From: JAVBKB01 sp031554275 | GTDB taxonomy: Bacteria; Bacillota; Bacilli; JARBTR01 | Assembly (NCBI GenBank): GCA_031554275.1 | Contig: JAVBKB010000107.1 | Coordinates: 1-6,146 of the forward strand | DNA: 6,146 nucleotides | Direction: 5' to 3' | In this document: piece by piece, positions 1 through 5,456 of the stretch | Position numbering within the stretch: the first letter of the stretch is position 1 | How the letters are laid out: each line of letters begins with the position of its first letter | Made by a program: the position numbers and the translations under genes | The notes under the pieces: model-generated | Seen by the model: only the letters and a program-made list of their open reading frames with translations | Database searches by the model: none | What the model was told of the DNA's origin: nothing

Positions 1-2
1 AC

Positions 3-113
3 GATTACAAAAAACGTGAAAATGATAATAAGAAACAAGAGTATGGTTATGACACCTATAAGAAAAAGAAGAAGAAAAGTGCTTTTGACCTTTTCGGCGA
101 CTTGTTCGAGTAA
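3..113 (+). CDS. C-terminal fragment of an unrecognised lysine-rich protein (5' end outside window)
   Basis: An open frame entering from the left edge reads 36 residues to a TAA at 111-113. It is very hydrophilic, with a tyrosine- and lysine-rich stretch (QEYGYDTY) followed by six consecutive lysines, and it ends in a short hydrophobic/acidic tail, SAFDLFGDLFE. A basic run followed by an amphipathic acidic tail suggests a soluble protein with a flexible charged C-terminus, but I do not recognise the family and assign no function. It is convergent with the threonine operon and is followed 29 bp later by the hairpin at 143-230, which would terminate it. That this is a real gene end rests on the coherent composition and on the terminator; the fragment is too short for more. 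Confidence 0.6.
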   Translation, partial: DYKKRENDNKKQEYGYDTYKKKKKKSAFDLFGDLFE

Positions 114-142
114 GTATCATCCATCTTGAACCATTTACAAAC

Positions 143-230
143 AAAAACTTGTGCAGGAATCTAGAGCGAATTGAGTTGTTAGAAGTTATCTAACAAGTTC
201 GCCAGTTCCAAAATCGCACAAGTTTTTTTT
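143..230. terminator. Large bidirectional intrinsic terminator between convergent genes
   Basis: The 12-nt arm AAAAACTTGTGC (143-154) pairs perfectly with 216-227. Inside it, GGAA (156-159) can pair with TTCC (206-209), CGAA (167-170) with TTCG (198-201), and TTGTTAGA (176-183) with TCTAACAA (189-196) around a 5-nt loop. The plus strand runs into eight Ts (223-230); the minus strand ends in five Ts (143-147 read in reverse) followed by GTTTG. Both the upstream plus-strand gene and the thrB end of the threonine operon point at it, so it probably serves both. It is much longer than a usual 20-40 nt terminator. Confidence 0.8.
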
Positions 231-255
231 GGGTTTGAATTTTATAGAAACTATT

Positions 256-1215
256 CTATCGAAGTGTATCATTCACAACTTCTGTATGGTCTTGTAACGC
301 TTTCACAAAGACGACGCCTCTTGTATCAGGGCTCATCCAAATAGCATCCGCACCGATGCTGTGATTTCGGAAAGTATTGATAATATAGTTTTCTAATTCC
401 TGCTTACGACCACTGTTCCGATCGGCAAAAGCCAAAATAGTTGGACCTGCACCACTCAACGCTACCCCAAGAGCCCCATGATCTGTAGCATCAAACTTAA
501 CAGGGTATAAACCTGGGATGATTCTTTCGCGATATGGTTCATGCAGTCGATCACGCATTGCATACTTCAATTTATCTAAATCGCCTGTTGCCAATGCTGT
601 TGCCAGTAGTGACGCATGCGAAATATTGTAAACAGCGTCTTTTCTTGAATACTGAATCGGCAAGATATTTCTTGCAACTTCAGTGGCTAGTTGGAAATGA
701 GGGACAACAGCAAGTACCTTTAAATCACTAGGCACATTTAGTTGGATATGATGCACCTCACTGCCATCCCAAGCAGCTACAATAATCCCACCAAAGATTG
801 ATGGTCCGACATTATCAGGATGATCTTCTAGAGCAGTAGCTAGGCGGAAAATCTCTAGCTTGGGTAGTGCTTTTTCTCCTAGCAACGCATTTGCCGCTAC
901 CATTCCAGCAACAATAGCTGAAGCACTGCTACCTAAACCGCGCGTGAGCGGAATCTCACTGCAAACAGAGATTTTCAACTCAGGTATTTCTACACCTGCT
1001 ACTTGAAAAATTTGTTGTGCAACTTGAAAAATCAAGTTTGTTTTATCAGTTGGTAGACCTTGCAAACGGTCGCCAACAAAATTAATTTCTGTTTTTTCAG
1101 CGGGTTCCATTTCTACCCACAAGTACATTTCTAAAGCAATTCCAATTGTATCAAAACCAGGACCAAGGTTTGCTGAACTAGCTGGCACCCTTACGCAGAC
1201 TTTCTTTTGAGTCAT
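256..1215 (-). CDS. thrB: Homoserine kinase
   Basis: ThrB phosphorylates homoserine with ATP to O-phosphohomoserine in the cytoplasm, the step between Hom and ThrC. The 319-residue product has the GHMP-kinase layout: motif 1 at residues 10-25 (VPASSANLGPGFDTIG), the ATP-binding loop PLTRGLGSSASA at 89-100, EDHPDNV at 130-136 typical of homoserine kinases, and the C-terminal ALSGAGPTI at 252-260. Length is close to the roughly 300-310 residues usual for the family. The start is firm: AAAGGAGGG lies 8 nt upstream, inside the end of thrC, and the thrC stop and thrB start overlap as TAATG, implying translational coupling. It is the last gene of the operon; the stop is TAG and the large terminator lies about 25 bp beyond. 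All motifs are intact and nothing suggests decay. Confidence 0.97.
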   Translation of the reverse strand: MTQKKVCVRVPASSANLGPGFDTIGIALEMYLWVEMEPAEKTEINFVGDRLQGLPTDKTNLIFQVAQQIFQVAGVEIPELKISVCSEIPLTRGLGSSASAIVAGMVAANALLGEKALPKLEIFRLATALEDHPDNVGPSIFGGIIVAAWDGSEVHHIQLNVPSDLKVLAVVPHFQLATEVARNILPIQYSRKDAVYNISHASLLATALATGDLDKLKYAMRDRLHEPYRERIIPGLYPVKFDATDHGALGVALSGAGPTILAFADRNSGRKQELENYIINTFRNHSIGADAIWMSPDTRGVVFVKALQDHTEVVNDTLR

Positions 1216-2288
1216 TACGATTGCCCTCCTTTTGAAAGTATTGCAATCGCATCAAGGACTGCTGCTTCATTTGCTTCCACTACGGTTGGCTCAACTTGAA
1301 GTGTCTGCAAAGCAACATTTGGATCTTTCAGGCCATTTCCTGTAAGGACACACACAACTTTTGCACCGACATTGAAGTAGCCTTCTCTATATAATTTAAT
1401 AACACCCGCTAGTGATGCAGCCGAACCTGGTTCAGCAAAAACACCTTCTTTCATTGCCATAGCATGATAGGCATAGATAATTTCTTCATCTGTCACAAAA
1501 TTAATCTGCCCTTTGGATTCCTTAGCTGCTGCTACCGCACCTTCCCAACTTGCAGGATTACCTATTCGAATGGCAGTTGCAATTGTTTCTGGGTTTTCAA
1601 TTGGTGCCCCATTAACTATCGCCTTCGCGCCTTCTGCTTCAAAACCAATCATCAGTGGTAGGCTAGAGATTTTGCCCCTTGCTTTATACTCCTTAAACCC
1701 TTTCCAATAGGCAGTAATATTCCCTGCGTTTCCAACTGGTATTGCGAGAAAATCTGGTGCTGATCCCAGTTGATCGCACACCTCAAACGCTGCCGTTTTC
1801 TGCCCTTCAATTCGATAGGGATTGATCGAGTTTACTAACGCAATTGGATGTTTTGTGGTTATCTCGCGAACAATTTCCAATGCGCGGTCAAAGTTTCCGT
1901 TAACAGCGATAACCTTTGCACCATACATCATTGCTTGTGCTAGTTTCCCGAGAGAAATATTATTGTTTGGTACCAAGACGATACATTTGATTCCACAGCG
2001 GGCGGCATAGGCTGCTGCAGAAGCAGAAGTATTACCTGTTGAGGCACACATAATGGTATCATTACCTTCCTCAACTGCCTTGGCAACAGCCATCACCATG
2101 CCCCGATCCTTAAATGATCCAGTAGGGTTCACTCCGTCATATTTAAAATATAAATCAATATTCATTTCTTTTGACAGGTTATCTGCACGAATTAATGGTG
2201 TATTCCCCTCATTCAATGTTAGCATAGGTGTTTTACTGTTAATTGGTAAGAACTCTTTGTATTGATGTAACAATCCCATATATCTCAT
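1215..2288 (-). CDS. thrC: Threonine synthase, PLP-dependent
   Basis: ThrC converts O-phosphohomoserine to L-threonine, the final pathway step. The 357-residue protein is a fold-type II PLP enzyme of the short Bacillus class (about 350 residues). GSFKDRGM at 57-64 supplies the Schiff-base lysine (K60), [10 protein letters not shown] at 83-92 holds the asparagine that contacts the cofactor ring, and [11 protein letters not shown] at 184-194 is the phosphate-binding loop. EGNTPL near residues 27-32 is the usual N-terminal signature. I chose the first ATG ([10 protein letters not shown]) because GGAG sits 8 nt upstream; the next Met is three codons in and has no better site. It follows hom after a 122-bp A+T-rich gap, unlike its overlapping junction with thrB. 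No key residue is missing. Confidence 0.97.
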   Translation of the reverse strand: MRYMGLLHQYKEFLPINSKTPMLTLNEGNTPLIRADNLSKEMNIDLYFKYDGVNPTGSFKDRGMVMAVAKAVEEGNDTIMCASTGNTSASAAAYAARCGIKCIVLVPNNNISLGKLAQAMMYGAKVIAVNGNFDRALEIVREITTKHPIALVNSINPYRIEGQKTAAFEVCDQLGSAPDFLAIPVGNAGNITAYWKGFKEYKARGKISSLPLMIGFEAEGAKAIVNGAPIENPETIATAIRIGNPASWEGAVAAAKESKGQINFVTDEEIIYAYHAMAMKEGVFAEPGSAASLAGVIKLYREGYFNVGAKVVCVLTGNGLKDPNVALQTLQVEPTVVEANEAAVLDAIAILSKGGQS

Positions 2289-2410
2289 TTTATAATCTCC
2301 AAACTATTCTATTAAAATTTTTTTATAATTATTTTACGTAATTATTTATCATGAATGTATTGCAACTAAATTTATCGAATTAGGCAAGCTCGAGTTTCGA
2401 GTGTCATCGC
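2289..2410 (-). other. A+T-rich hom-thrC intergenic spacer
   Basis: This 122-bp stretch is strongly A+T-rich and contains no reading frame worth calling. Its hom-proximal end holds most of the hairpin at 2381-2413 and its thrC-proximal end holds the GGAG ribosome binding site. TTGCAA (minus strand, 2360-2365) followed by TGATAAAT could be a poor secondary promoter for thrC, but the spacing is wrong (11 nt), so I do not call one. The 7-bp inverted repeat ATAATTA/TAATTAT (2325-2331 and 2339-2345) is pure A+T and may be chance. Confidence 0.5.
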
Positions 2411-2413
2411 CTA
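2381..2413 (-). repeat. Imperfect hairpin spanning the hom stop codon
   Basis: TAGGC (2381-2385) pairs with GCCTA (2409-2413). Inside it, GCTCGA (2388-2393) pairs with TCGAGT (2397-2402, one G-U) around a 3-nt loop, with an asymmetric internal loop between the two helices. The outer helix includes the TAG stop of hom (2411-2413). No T run follows on the minus strand, so it does not look like an efficient terminator. It might stabilise or process the polycistronic message. This is inference. Confidence 0.4.
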
Positions 2414-3697
2414 GTCCTCCATCCGGTACACACTTGCAACCTTACGAACTGCTTTCATCATATTGAAATTTCTGATCACTTGGTTGATATTTGCTTTACT
2501 CGTTAAATAGGTAGTTATCATAATTTCAGTGAATGTTTTATCATTCTTCGGTTGCTGGATAACTGCATCAATGCTAATGCCACAGCTTGCAAACTGTTGT
2601 GCGATTTGAGCCATCACCCCAACTTCATCTTCAACGTGTACCAACACAAAATACTTCGAGAAGATTTCATTTTCTGACTTCATATTCTTTTCAGAAAGTT
2701 TTCGGGATTCACGTAATCCGTTCACACCCAATTTCATATCTTTGGCAACAGCCACTAAGTCTGCAACCACTGAAGTTGCAGTTGGCATTTCACCTGCACC
2801 TGGTCCATAAAACATCGTCTCTCCTACTGCTTCTCCATAGACATATACTGCATTATAAGCGCCTTGAACAGATGCTAACATATGTGATTTTTTCACCATG
2901 GTTGGTTGTACGGAAAGTGAAATGCGCTCATCATCACGCTCAGCAATGCCCAGCAATTTGATTTCATAACCAAGTTGCTTTGCGTATTGGACATCCTGCT
3001 TGCTAATTTTCGTGATACCTTCTACTGAAACATCATTGATATCGACATCTGCATGAAACCCTAAAGTAGCAAGTATCGCAATCTTGTATGCAGCATCTAG
3101 TCCGCCAACATCAGCAGTTGGATCTGCTTCTGCATATCCTAATGCCTGGGCTTCCTTCAAAACATCTTCAAACAGGACTCCCTCTTCGCTCATTTTTGTC
3201 AAAATGAAGTTGGTCGTACCATTAATAATTCCCATTATTTTGTGTATGCGATCAGACGAAAAACTCTCAACGAGCGGGCGAATAATTGGAATGCCGCCAG
3301 CAACGCTTGCTTCATAGAAAACGTCACATTTCTTTTCATCAGCTTTTTTGATAATTTCTCGGCCATGCGTTGCCATCAAGTTCTTATTTGCGGTCACAAT
3401 ATGCTTTCCTTGATCTAGGGAGCGCAAAATGTAATCACGAGCTTCCTCAATGCCACCCATTACTTCGATCACGATTTGGATTTCATCATCATAAATGATT
3501 TCATCTGGATCTGTTGTAATTCTATCCTTGCTAACTTCGACTGTTCTATCCTTTTCAATATTCTTCACAAGAATCTTTGCAACTTCTATTTGACAACCAA
3601 TTTGTCTTTGCAAGTCATCTTGATGTCTTTCAATAATGCGAACAACTCCTGTTCCAACAGTACCTAAGCCTAGTAATCCAACTTTAATTTTCTCCAT
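2411..3697 (-). CDS. hom: Homoserine dehydrogenase with C-terminal ACT domain
   Basis: Hom reduces L-aspartate 4-semialdehyde to L-homoserine with NAD(P)H, the branch point to threonine and methionine. The 428-residue protein matches the monofunctional Bacillus type (about 430). It has an N-terminal Rossmann motif GLLGLGTVGTG (7-17), VTANKNLMA (101-109) in the cofactor-domain crossover, and INGTTNFILTKM (158-169). The catalytic segment YAEADPTADVGGLDAAYKIAIL (188-209) includes D196 and the catalytic K205. Residues about 349-425 (FVLVHVEDEVGVMAQIAQQF) form an ACT domain, the usual seat of threonine feedback inhibition. The start ATG follows GGGGTG at about 6 nt. It lies 30 bp after the ACT/HTH regulator with no terminator between, so the two are probably co-transcribed. 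It is intact. Confidence 0.97.
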   Translation of the reverse strand: MEKIKVGLLGLGTVGTGVVRIIERHQDDLQRQIGCQIEVAKILVKNIEKDRTVEVSKDRITTDPDEIIYDDEIQIVIEVMGGIEEARDYILRSLDQGKHIVTANKNLMATHGREIIKKADEKKCDVFYEASVAGGIPIIRPLVESFSSDRIHKIMGIINGTTNFILTKMSEEGVLFEDVLKEAQALGYAEADPTADVGGLDAAYKIAILATLGFHADVDINDVSVEGITKISKQDVQYAKQLGYEIKLLGIAERDDERISLSVQPTMVKKSHMLASVQGAYNAVYVYGEAVGETMFYGPGAGEMPTATSVVADLVAVAKDMKLGVNGLRESRKLSEKNMKSENEIFSKYFVLVHVEDEVGVMAQIAQQFASCGISIDAVIQQPKNDKTFTEIMITTYLTSKANINQVIRNFNMMKAVRKVASVYRMED

Positions 3698-3727
3698 TTG
3701 ACACCCCGATTATATATTTTTATAAAA

Positions 3728-4201
3728 CTATCCTTGTCCAATGATGGTTACTTTCTTTACGCCCTCAGTAGCAAGAAGTGCATCTAATAGTGCCGATAAA
3801 GGTTTTTCCATTTGCGAAGTATCTATTGAAATCACAATATTTGCAATCCCAGATAGAGGAATCGTTTGACTCAAGGTAAGTACGTTGCCATCAGATCGGG
3901 CGATCGCAGACAAAACCTTGGAAAGCATGCCGGATTGATGCTCTAGATCAATAGAAACCGTTGCAAAGCGTTCCCTTTGCAGATTCTCTAATTCAAAGAT
4001 GCCATCTTTGTACTTATAGAATGCACTTCTACTCAAATCCACCTGCTTCACCGCTTCATGTATGGTTTGGACTTTGCCGTGCATCAGAAGTTGCTTTGCT
4101 TGAATCGTTTTCTGTAAGGCTTCAGGAAGAATATCCTCACGAACAATCCAAAACTTTTCTTTAGAATGAAATTCGGGACGCACTATAAAATCCTGATTCA
4201 T
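3728..4201 (-). CDS. thrR: ThrR/PheB-family (UPF0735) ACT-domain HTH regulator
   Basis: This 157-residue protein has two parts. Residues about 44-66 (VQTIHEAVKQVDLSRSAFYKYK) form a helix-turn-helix with the SRSAFYKYKDGIF signature seen in UPF0735 proteins of Bacilli. Residues about 80-153 (TVSIDLEHQSGMLSKVLSAI, ending VTIIG) form an ACT amino-acid-binding domain. The family includes Bacillus subtilis PheB/YszB, renamed ThrR as a repressor of threonine biosynthesis genes; I cite this from memory of the family. In older annotation such proteins are called chorismate mutase PheB, but no chorismate mutase domain is visible here. The gene heads the hom-thrC-thrB unit 30 bp before hom, which fits a local regulator. 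The start ATG follows AGGAGGA at about 5 nt. Upstream lie a strong promoter and a palindrome, so autoregulation is likely. Family assignment is firm; ligand and operator are inferred. Confidence 0.88.
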   Translation of the reverse strand: MNQDFIVRPEFHSKEKFWIVREDILPEALQKTIQAKQLLMHGKVQTIHEAVKQVDLSRSAFYKYKDGIFELENLQRERFATVSIDLEHQSGMLSKVLSAIARSDGNVLTLSQTIPLSGIANIVISIDTSQMEKPLSALLDALLATEGVKKVTIIGQG

Positions 4202-4205
4202 TTTG

Positions 4206-4212
4206 TCCTCCT
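4206..4212 (-). promoter_or_regulatory. Strong Shine-Dalgarno site of the thrR-like gene
   Basis: On the minus strand AGGAGGA lies about 5 nt before the ATG at 4201. It is near-perfect complementarity to the 16S rRNA tail and fixes this start. Confidence 0.85.
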
Positions 4213-4233
4213 GGAAAATACTTTTGTCTCTTC

Positions 4234-4247
4234 ATAATGGACATTAT
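4234..4247 (-). promoter_or_regulatory. Candidate operator palindrome overlapping the -10 box
   Basis: Perfect 6-bp arms ATAATG (4234-4239) and CATTAT (4242-4247) flank a 2-nt centre, forming a 14-bp dyad. It covers the -10 box and the predicted start point of the operon promoter, where a bound repressor would block initiation. The obvious candidate is the ThrR-like protein made from this transcript. Function is inferred from position and symmetry only; part of the symmetry comes from the TATAAT box itself. Confidence 0.5.
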
Positions 4248-4271
4248 AACGAACCCATCTTTGAATTGCAA
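4243..4271 (-). promoter_or_regulatory. Sigma-A promoter of the thrR-hom-thrC-thrB operon
   Basis: On the minus strand TTGCAA (4266-4271) and TATAAT (4243-4248) are separated by exactly 17 bp, giving a perfect -10 and a 4-of-6 -35. The predicted start near 4236 gives a leader of only about 35 nt, too short for a T-box or other riboswitch. An A6 tract (4275-4280 on the opposite strand as T) lies just upstream of the -35, as in UP elements. Confidence 0.85.
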
Positions 4272-4273
4272 CC

Positions 4274-4325
4274 CTTTTTTGAAACCTAATGCTAAATGTG
4301 AACTATACTCTCAGCTTTTTTGAAA
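4274..4325. repeat. Pair of 11-bp direct repeats carrying A/T tracts upstream of the operon promoter
   Basis: CTTTTTTGAAA is found at 4274-4284 and again at 4315-4325, 41 bp apart, close to four helical turns. On the minus strand they read TTTCAAAAAAG, with the nearer copy ending 2 bp from the -35 hexamer. This phasing is typical of bent or UP-like upstream DNA. Chance recurrence in A+T-rich sequence cannot be excluded. Confidence 0.35.
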
Positions 4326-4387
4326 TCATCAATTTGAATAACGGAAATGGTATTAATAGAATCGATTAAGGAAGAATACAAAAGAGC

Positions 4388-4413
4388 TCACATTGTCTTG
4401 TTTCAGAATGTGA
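4388..4413. repeat. Short inverted repeat TCACATT/AATGTGA
   Basis: Seven-bp perfect arms at 4388-4394 and 4407-4413 are separated by 12 nt. There is no following T run, so it is not a terminator. It could be a protein site or chance; nothing nearby decides. Confidence 0.25.
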
Positions 4414-4478
4414 CTACGACTATAACATTACTTCATATTCAAATTTCATCAATAATTTTGTGAAAAAACTCAGAAATA

Positions 4479-4507
4479 TTCGATAATTTCGAGAGGCGCT
4501 CTATAAT
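4479..4507 (+). promoter_or_regulatory. Possible promoter of the SipW-type relic
   Basis: A consensus TATAAT at 4502-4507 lies 45 bp before the ATG of the relic. At 17-bp spacing the -35 position reads TTCGAT (4479-4484), a poor match, and there is no extended -10 TG. It may be the remnant of the original promoter or a chance A+T-rich match. Confidence 0.25.
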
Positions 4508-4552
4508 CTCCTTAATAAAATTGGTAAAATATTATTAGAAAAAAAGCAGGCG

Positions 4553-4915
4553 ATGATTTTGCGACATTTAAATAAGTTCAAAATTAGCATAGGAAGTATA
4601 GCGATAGTGTTTTCAATATCGTTATTATTTATATCATTACTTGGGTATACATTCTCATTTTTCACAGATTTGACTGGCAAAAATAACGAGGCGATTGCAG
4701 GTAATGTAGATATTACACAAAGCAATGTATTCATAGAGAAGAAAGATACTATTGATAACGACGATACGAATGATGAATTCAGTAATAGCGTGCCGATTTT
4801 TACAACAGGTGATGTGAATACATTTAAGTGGACAGTAACGTTGGCAAGGGATATGCAAGAATCACGTAGATTCATCCATAAAAACCCATTAAAAGAACAC
4901 CATAGAAAAATCTGA
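4553..4915 (+). pseudogene. Frameshifted, truncated SipW-cognate signal-peptide protein (TasA/camelysin-like export class)
   Basis: The open frame encodes 120 residues, but only the first 96 or so look natural. Residues about 8-36 are a basic then hydrophobic segment, followed by FFTDLTGKNNEAIAGNVDIT (36-55). This is the pattern of SipW-cognate signal peptides, whose exported proteins carry [YF]FTD...N.F..GNVDI just after the membrane segment. Residues 80-96 (VPIFTTGDVNTFKWTVT) resemble the GDVN...W.V.N.G region of such surface proteins. From residue 97 the frame turns basic and unrelated. Stepping back one base at 4837 restores NVGKGYARIT, the expected continuation, before a TAG at 4867-4869. 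So a net -1 (or -4) deletion is likely, with the C-terminal part gone. The ribosome binding site (AGCAGGCG) is weak. No sipW or tasA neighbour is present. The frame's last codons run into the hairpin at 4896-4939. A living short secreted peptide is possible but less likely. Confidence 0.65.
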
Positions 4916-4940
4916 TTTTCAAGATTTTTCTATGGTGTTT
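4891..4940 (+). terminator. Intrinsic terminator-like 18-bp perfect hairpin
   Basis: Arms 4896-4913 and 4922-4939 are perfectly complementary around an 8-nt loop, starting AACACCATAG and ending CTATGGTGTT. The 3' arm ends in TTT then CC, so the plus-strand U tract is short; AAAAG at 4891-4895 gives a similar short T run on the minus strand. It lies at the end of the SipW-type relic and may have been its terminator. It could also block read-through toward 4553 from the right-hand minus-strand operon. The stem is A+T-rich, unlike many strong terminators. Confidence 0.6.
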
Positions 4941-4982
4941 CCATTGGAAAGGATATATTGCATAGAAGGGTGATTTCGTAAT

Positions 4983-5040
4983 AAATTCATTCTTTGAATC
5001 CGAGGTTTGAATGAATTTCCAAACTTCTTGTCAAACCTCG
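4983..5040. repeat. Two interlocking 10-bp inverted repeats (possible H-type pseudoknot)
   Basis: AAATTCATTC (4983-4992) is the reverse complement of 5009-5018, and CGAGGTTTGA (5001-5010) is the reverse complement of 5031-5040. The 3' arm of the first repeat lies almost wholly in the loop of the second, sharing only 5009-5010. Both could form together as a pseudoknot with stems of 8 and 10 bp and connecting loops of 10 and 12 nt. It begins about 30 nt beyond the stop of the ArsC/Spx-family gene, where that operon's 3' end should be. No T run follows, so ordinary termination is not obvious. Confidence 0.5.
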
Positions 5041-5070
5041 AAACGTCCTTTCACATTTCGAACTACCAAC

Positions 5071-5430
5071 TCAACCATTTCCCCAAGTATCCTTGAAGAT
5101 ATCTTCCTTAAATCCTACTGTTACCTTTTTGCCATCAGTCATTATTGGTCGTTTCACCAACATGCCGTCAGTTGCAAGTATCGATAACAATTCATCAAGT
5201 TCAGCTGTCTTGACAACGTCCTTTAACCCAAGCTCTCGGTACTTCAACCCACTTGTATTGAAAAGCCGTTGAATTGGAAGTCCACTCAACTGATGCATCT
5301 TTGTTAGCTCTTCCTTTGAAGGATTTGCTTCAACAATATGAATCTCTTGATATTTTACTTTGTGACTGTCTAACCACTTCTTCGCGTCCTTACATGTGCT
5401 ACATTTGGGATAACAATAGAACTTTATCAT
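5071..5430 (-). CDS. ArsC/Spx-family thioredoxin-fold protein, YusI-like
   Basis: The 119-residue product belongs to the ArsC/Spx family of small thioredoxin-fold proteins. It begins MIKFYCYPKCSTCKDAKKWL, with the redox pair C10-X2-C13 in the N-terminal strand-loop-helix. It continues with GLPIQRLFNTSGLKYRELGL (51-70) and ends DGMLVKRPIMTDGKKVTVGF (88-107), where R94-P95 is the family's conserved arginine/cis-proline site. Length and sequence best fit Bacillus YusI (about 118 residues) rather than Spx itself, so arsenate reduction or RNA-polymerase binding should not be assumed. I start at the ATG at 5430 because GAAAGGGGA lies upstream with about 7 nt spacing. The ATG two codons earlier (5436) is too close to that site. 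A longer upstream frame (to 5559) only shadows the phosphatase gene. It follows the phosphatase by 26 bp and is probably co-transcribed. The biological role is unknown. Confidence 0.88.
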   Translation of the reverse strand: MIKFYCYPKCSTCKDAKKWLDSHKVKYQEIHIVEANPSKEELTKMHQLSGLPIQRLFNTSGLKYRELGLKDVVKTAELDELLSILATDGMLVKRPIMTDGKKVTVGFKEDIFKDTWGNG

Positions 5431-5456
5431 GTTCATTCCCCTTTCAGTTTCGAGAT

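Larger units (their letters stand above)
4272..4552. other. Non-coding A+T-rich region between the thr operon promoter and the SipW-type relic
   Basis: No convincing gene is seen in either strand. The 11-bp sequence CTTTTTTGAAA occurs twice in direct orientation (4274-4284 and 4315-4325), placing two A tracts 41 bp apart upstream of the minus-strand operon promoter. The inverted repeat TCACATT/AATGTGA (4388-4394 and 4407-4413) has a 12-nt loop and no T tract. The reading frame of the downstream relic stays open back to about 4487 without a recognisable start. TATAAT at 4502-4507 is the only good promoter element on the plus strand. Confidence 0.6.

Noticed and set aside
2050..2064. Second ATAATG...CATTA dyad resembling the candidate operator
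   Set aside because: It is inside thrC coding sequence for a conserved segment (NDTIMCAST), has 5-bp arms and a different spacing, and is probably chance.
2325..2345. ATAATTA/TAATTAT inverted repeat in the hom-thrC spacer
   Set aside because: The arms are only A and T in an extremely A+T-rich stretch, so a chance match is expected.
2587..2961. 124-residue plus-strand open frame inside hom
   Set aside because: It lies fully antisense to an intact, conserved hom gene, has a low-complexity His/Leu-rich composition and no start signals.
4202..4236. T-box or other riboswitch leader for the threonine operon
   Set aside because: The promoter leaves only about 35 nt of leader, too short for a T-box, and no specifier loop or antiterminator sequence is present.
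4501..4875. 124-residue minus-strand open frame opposite the SipW-type relic
   Set aside because: It is antisense to the plus-strand frame that carries a recognisable signal-peptide motif, has no ribosome binding site and no family-like pattern.
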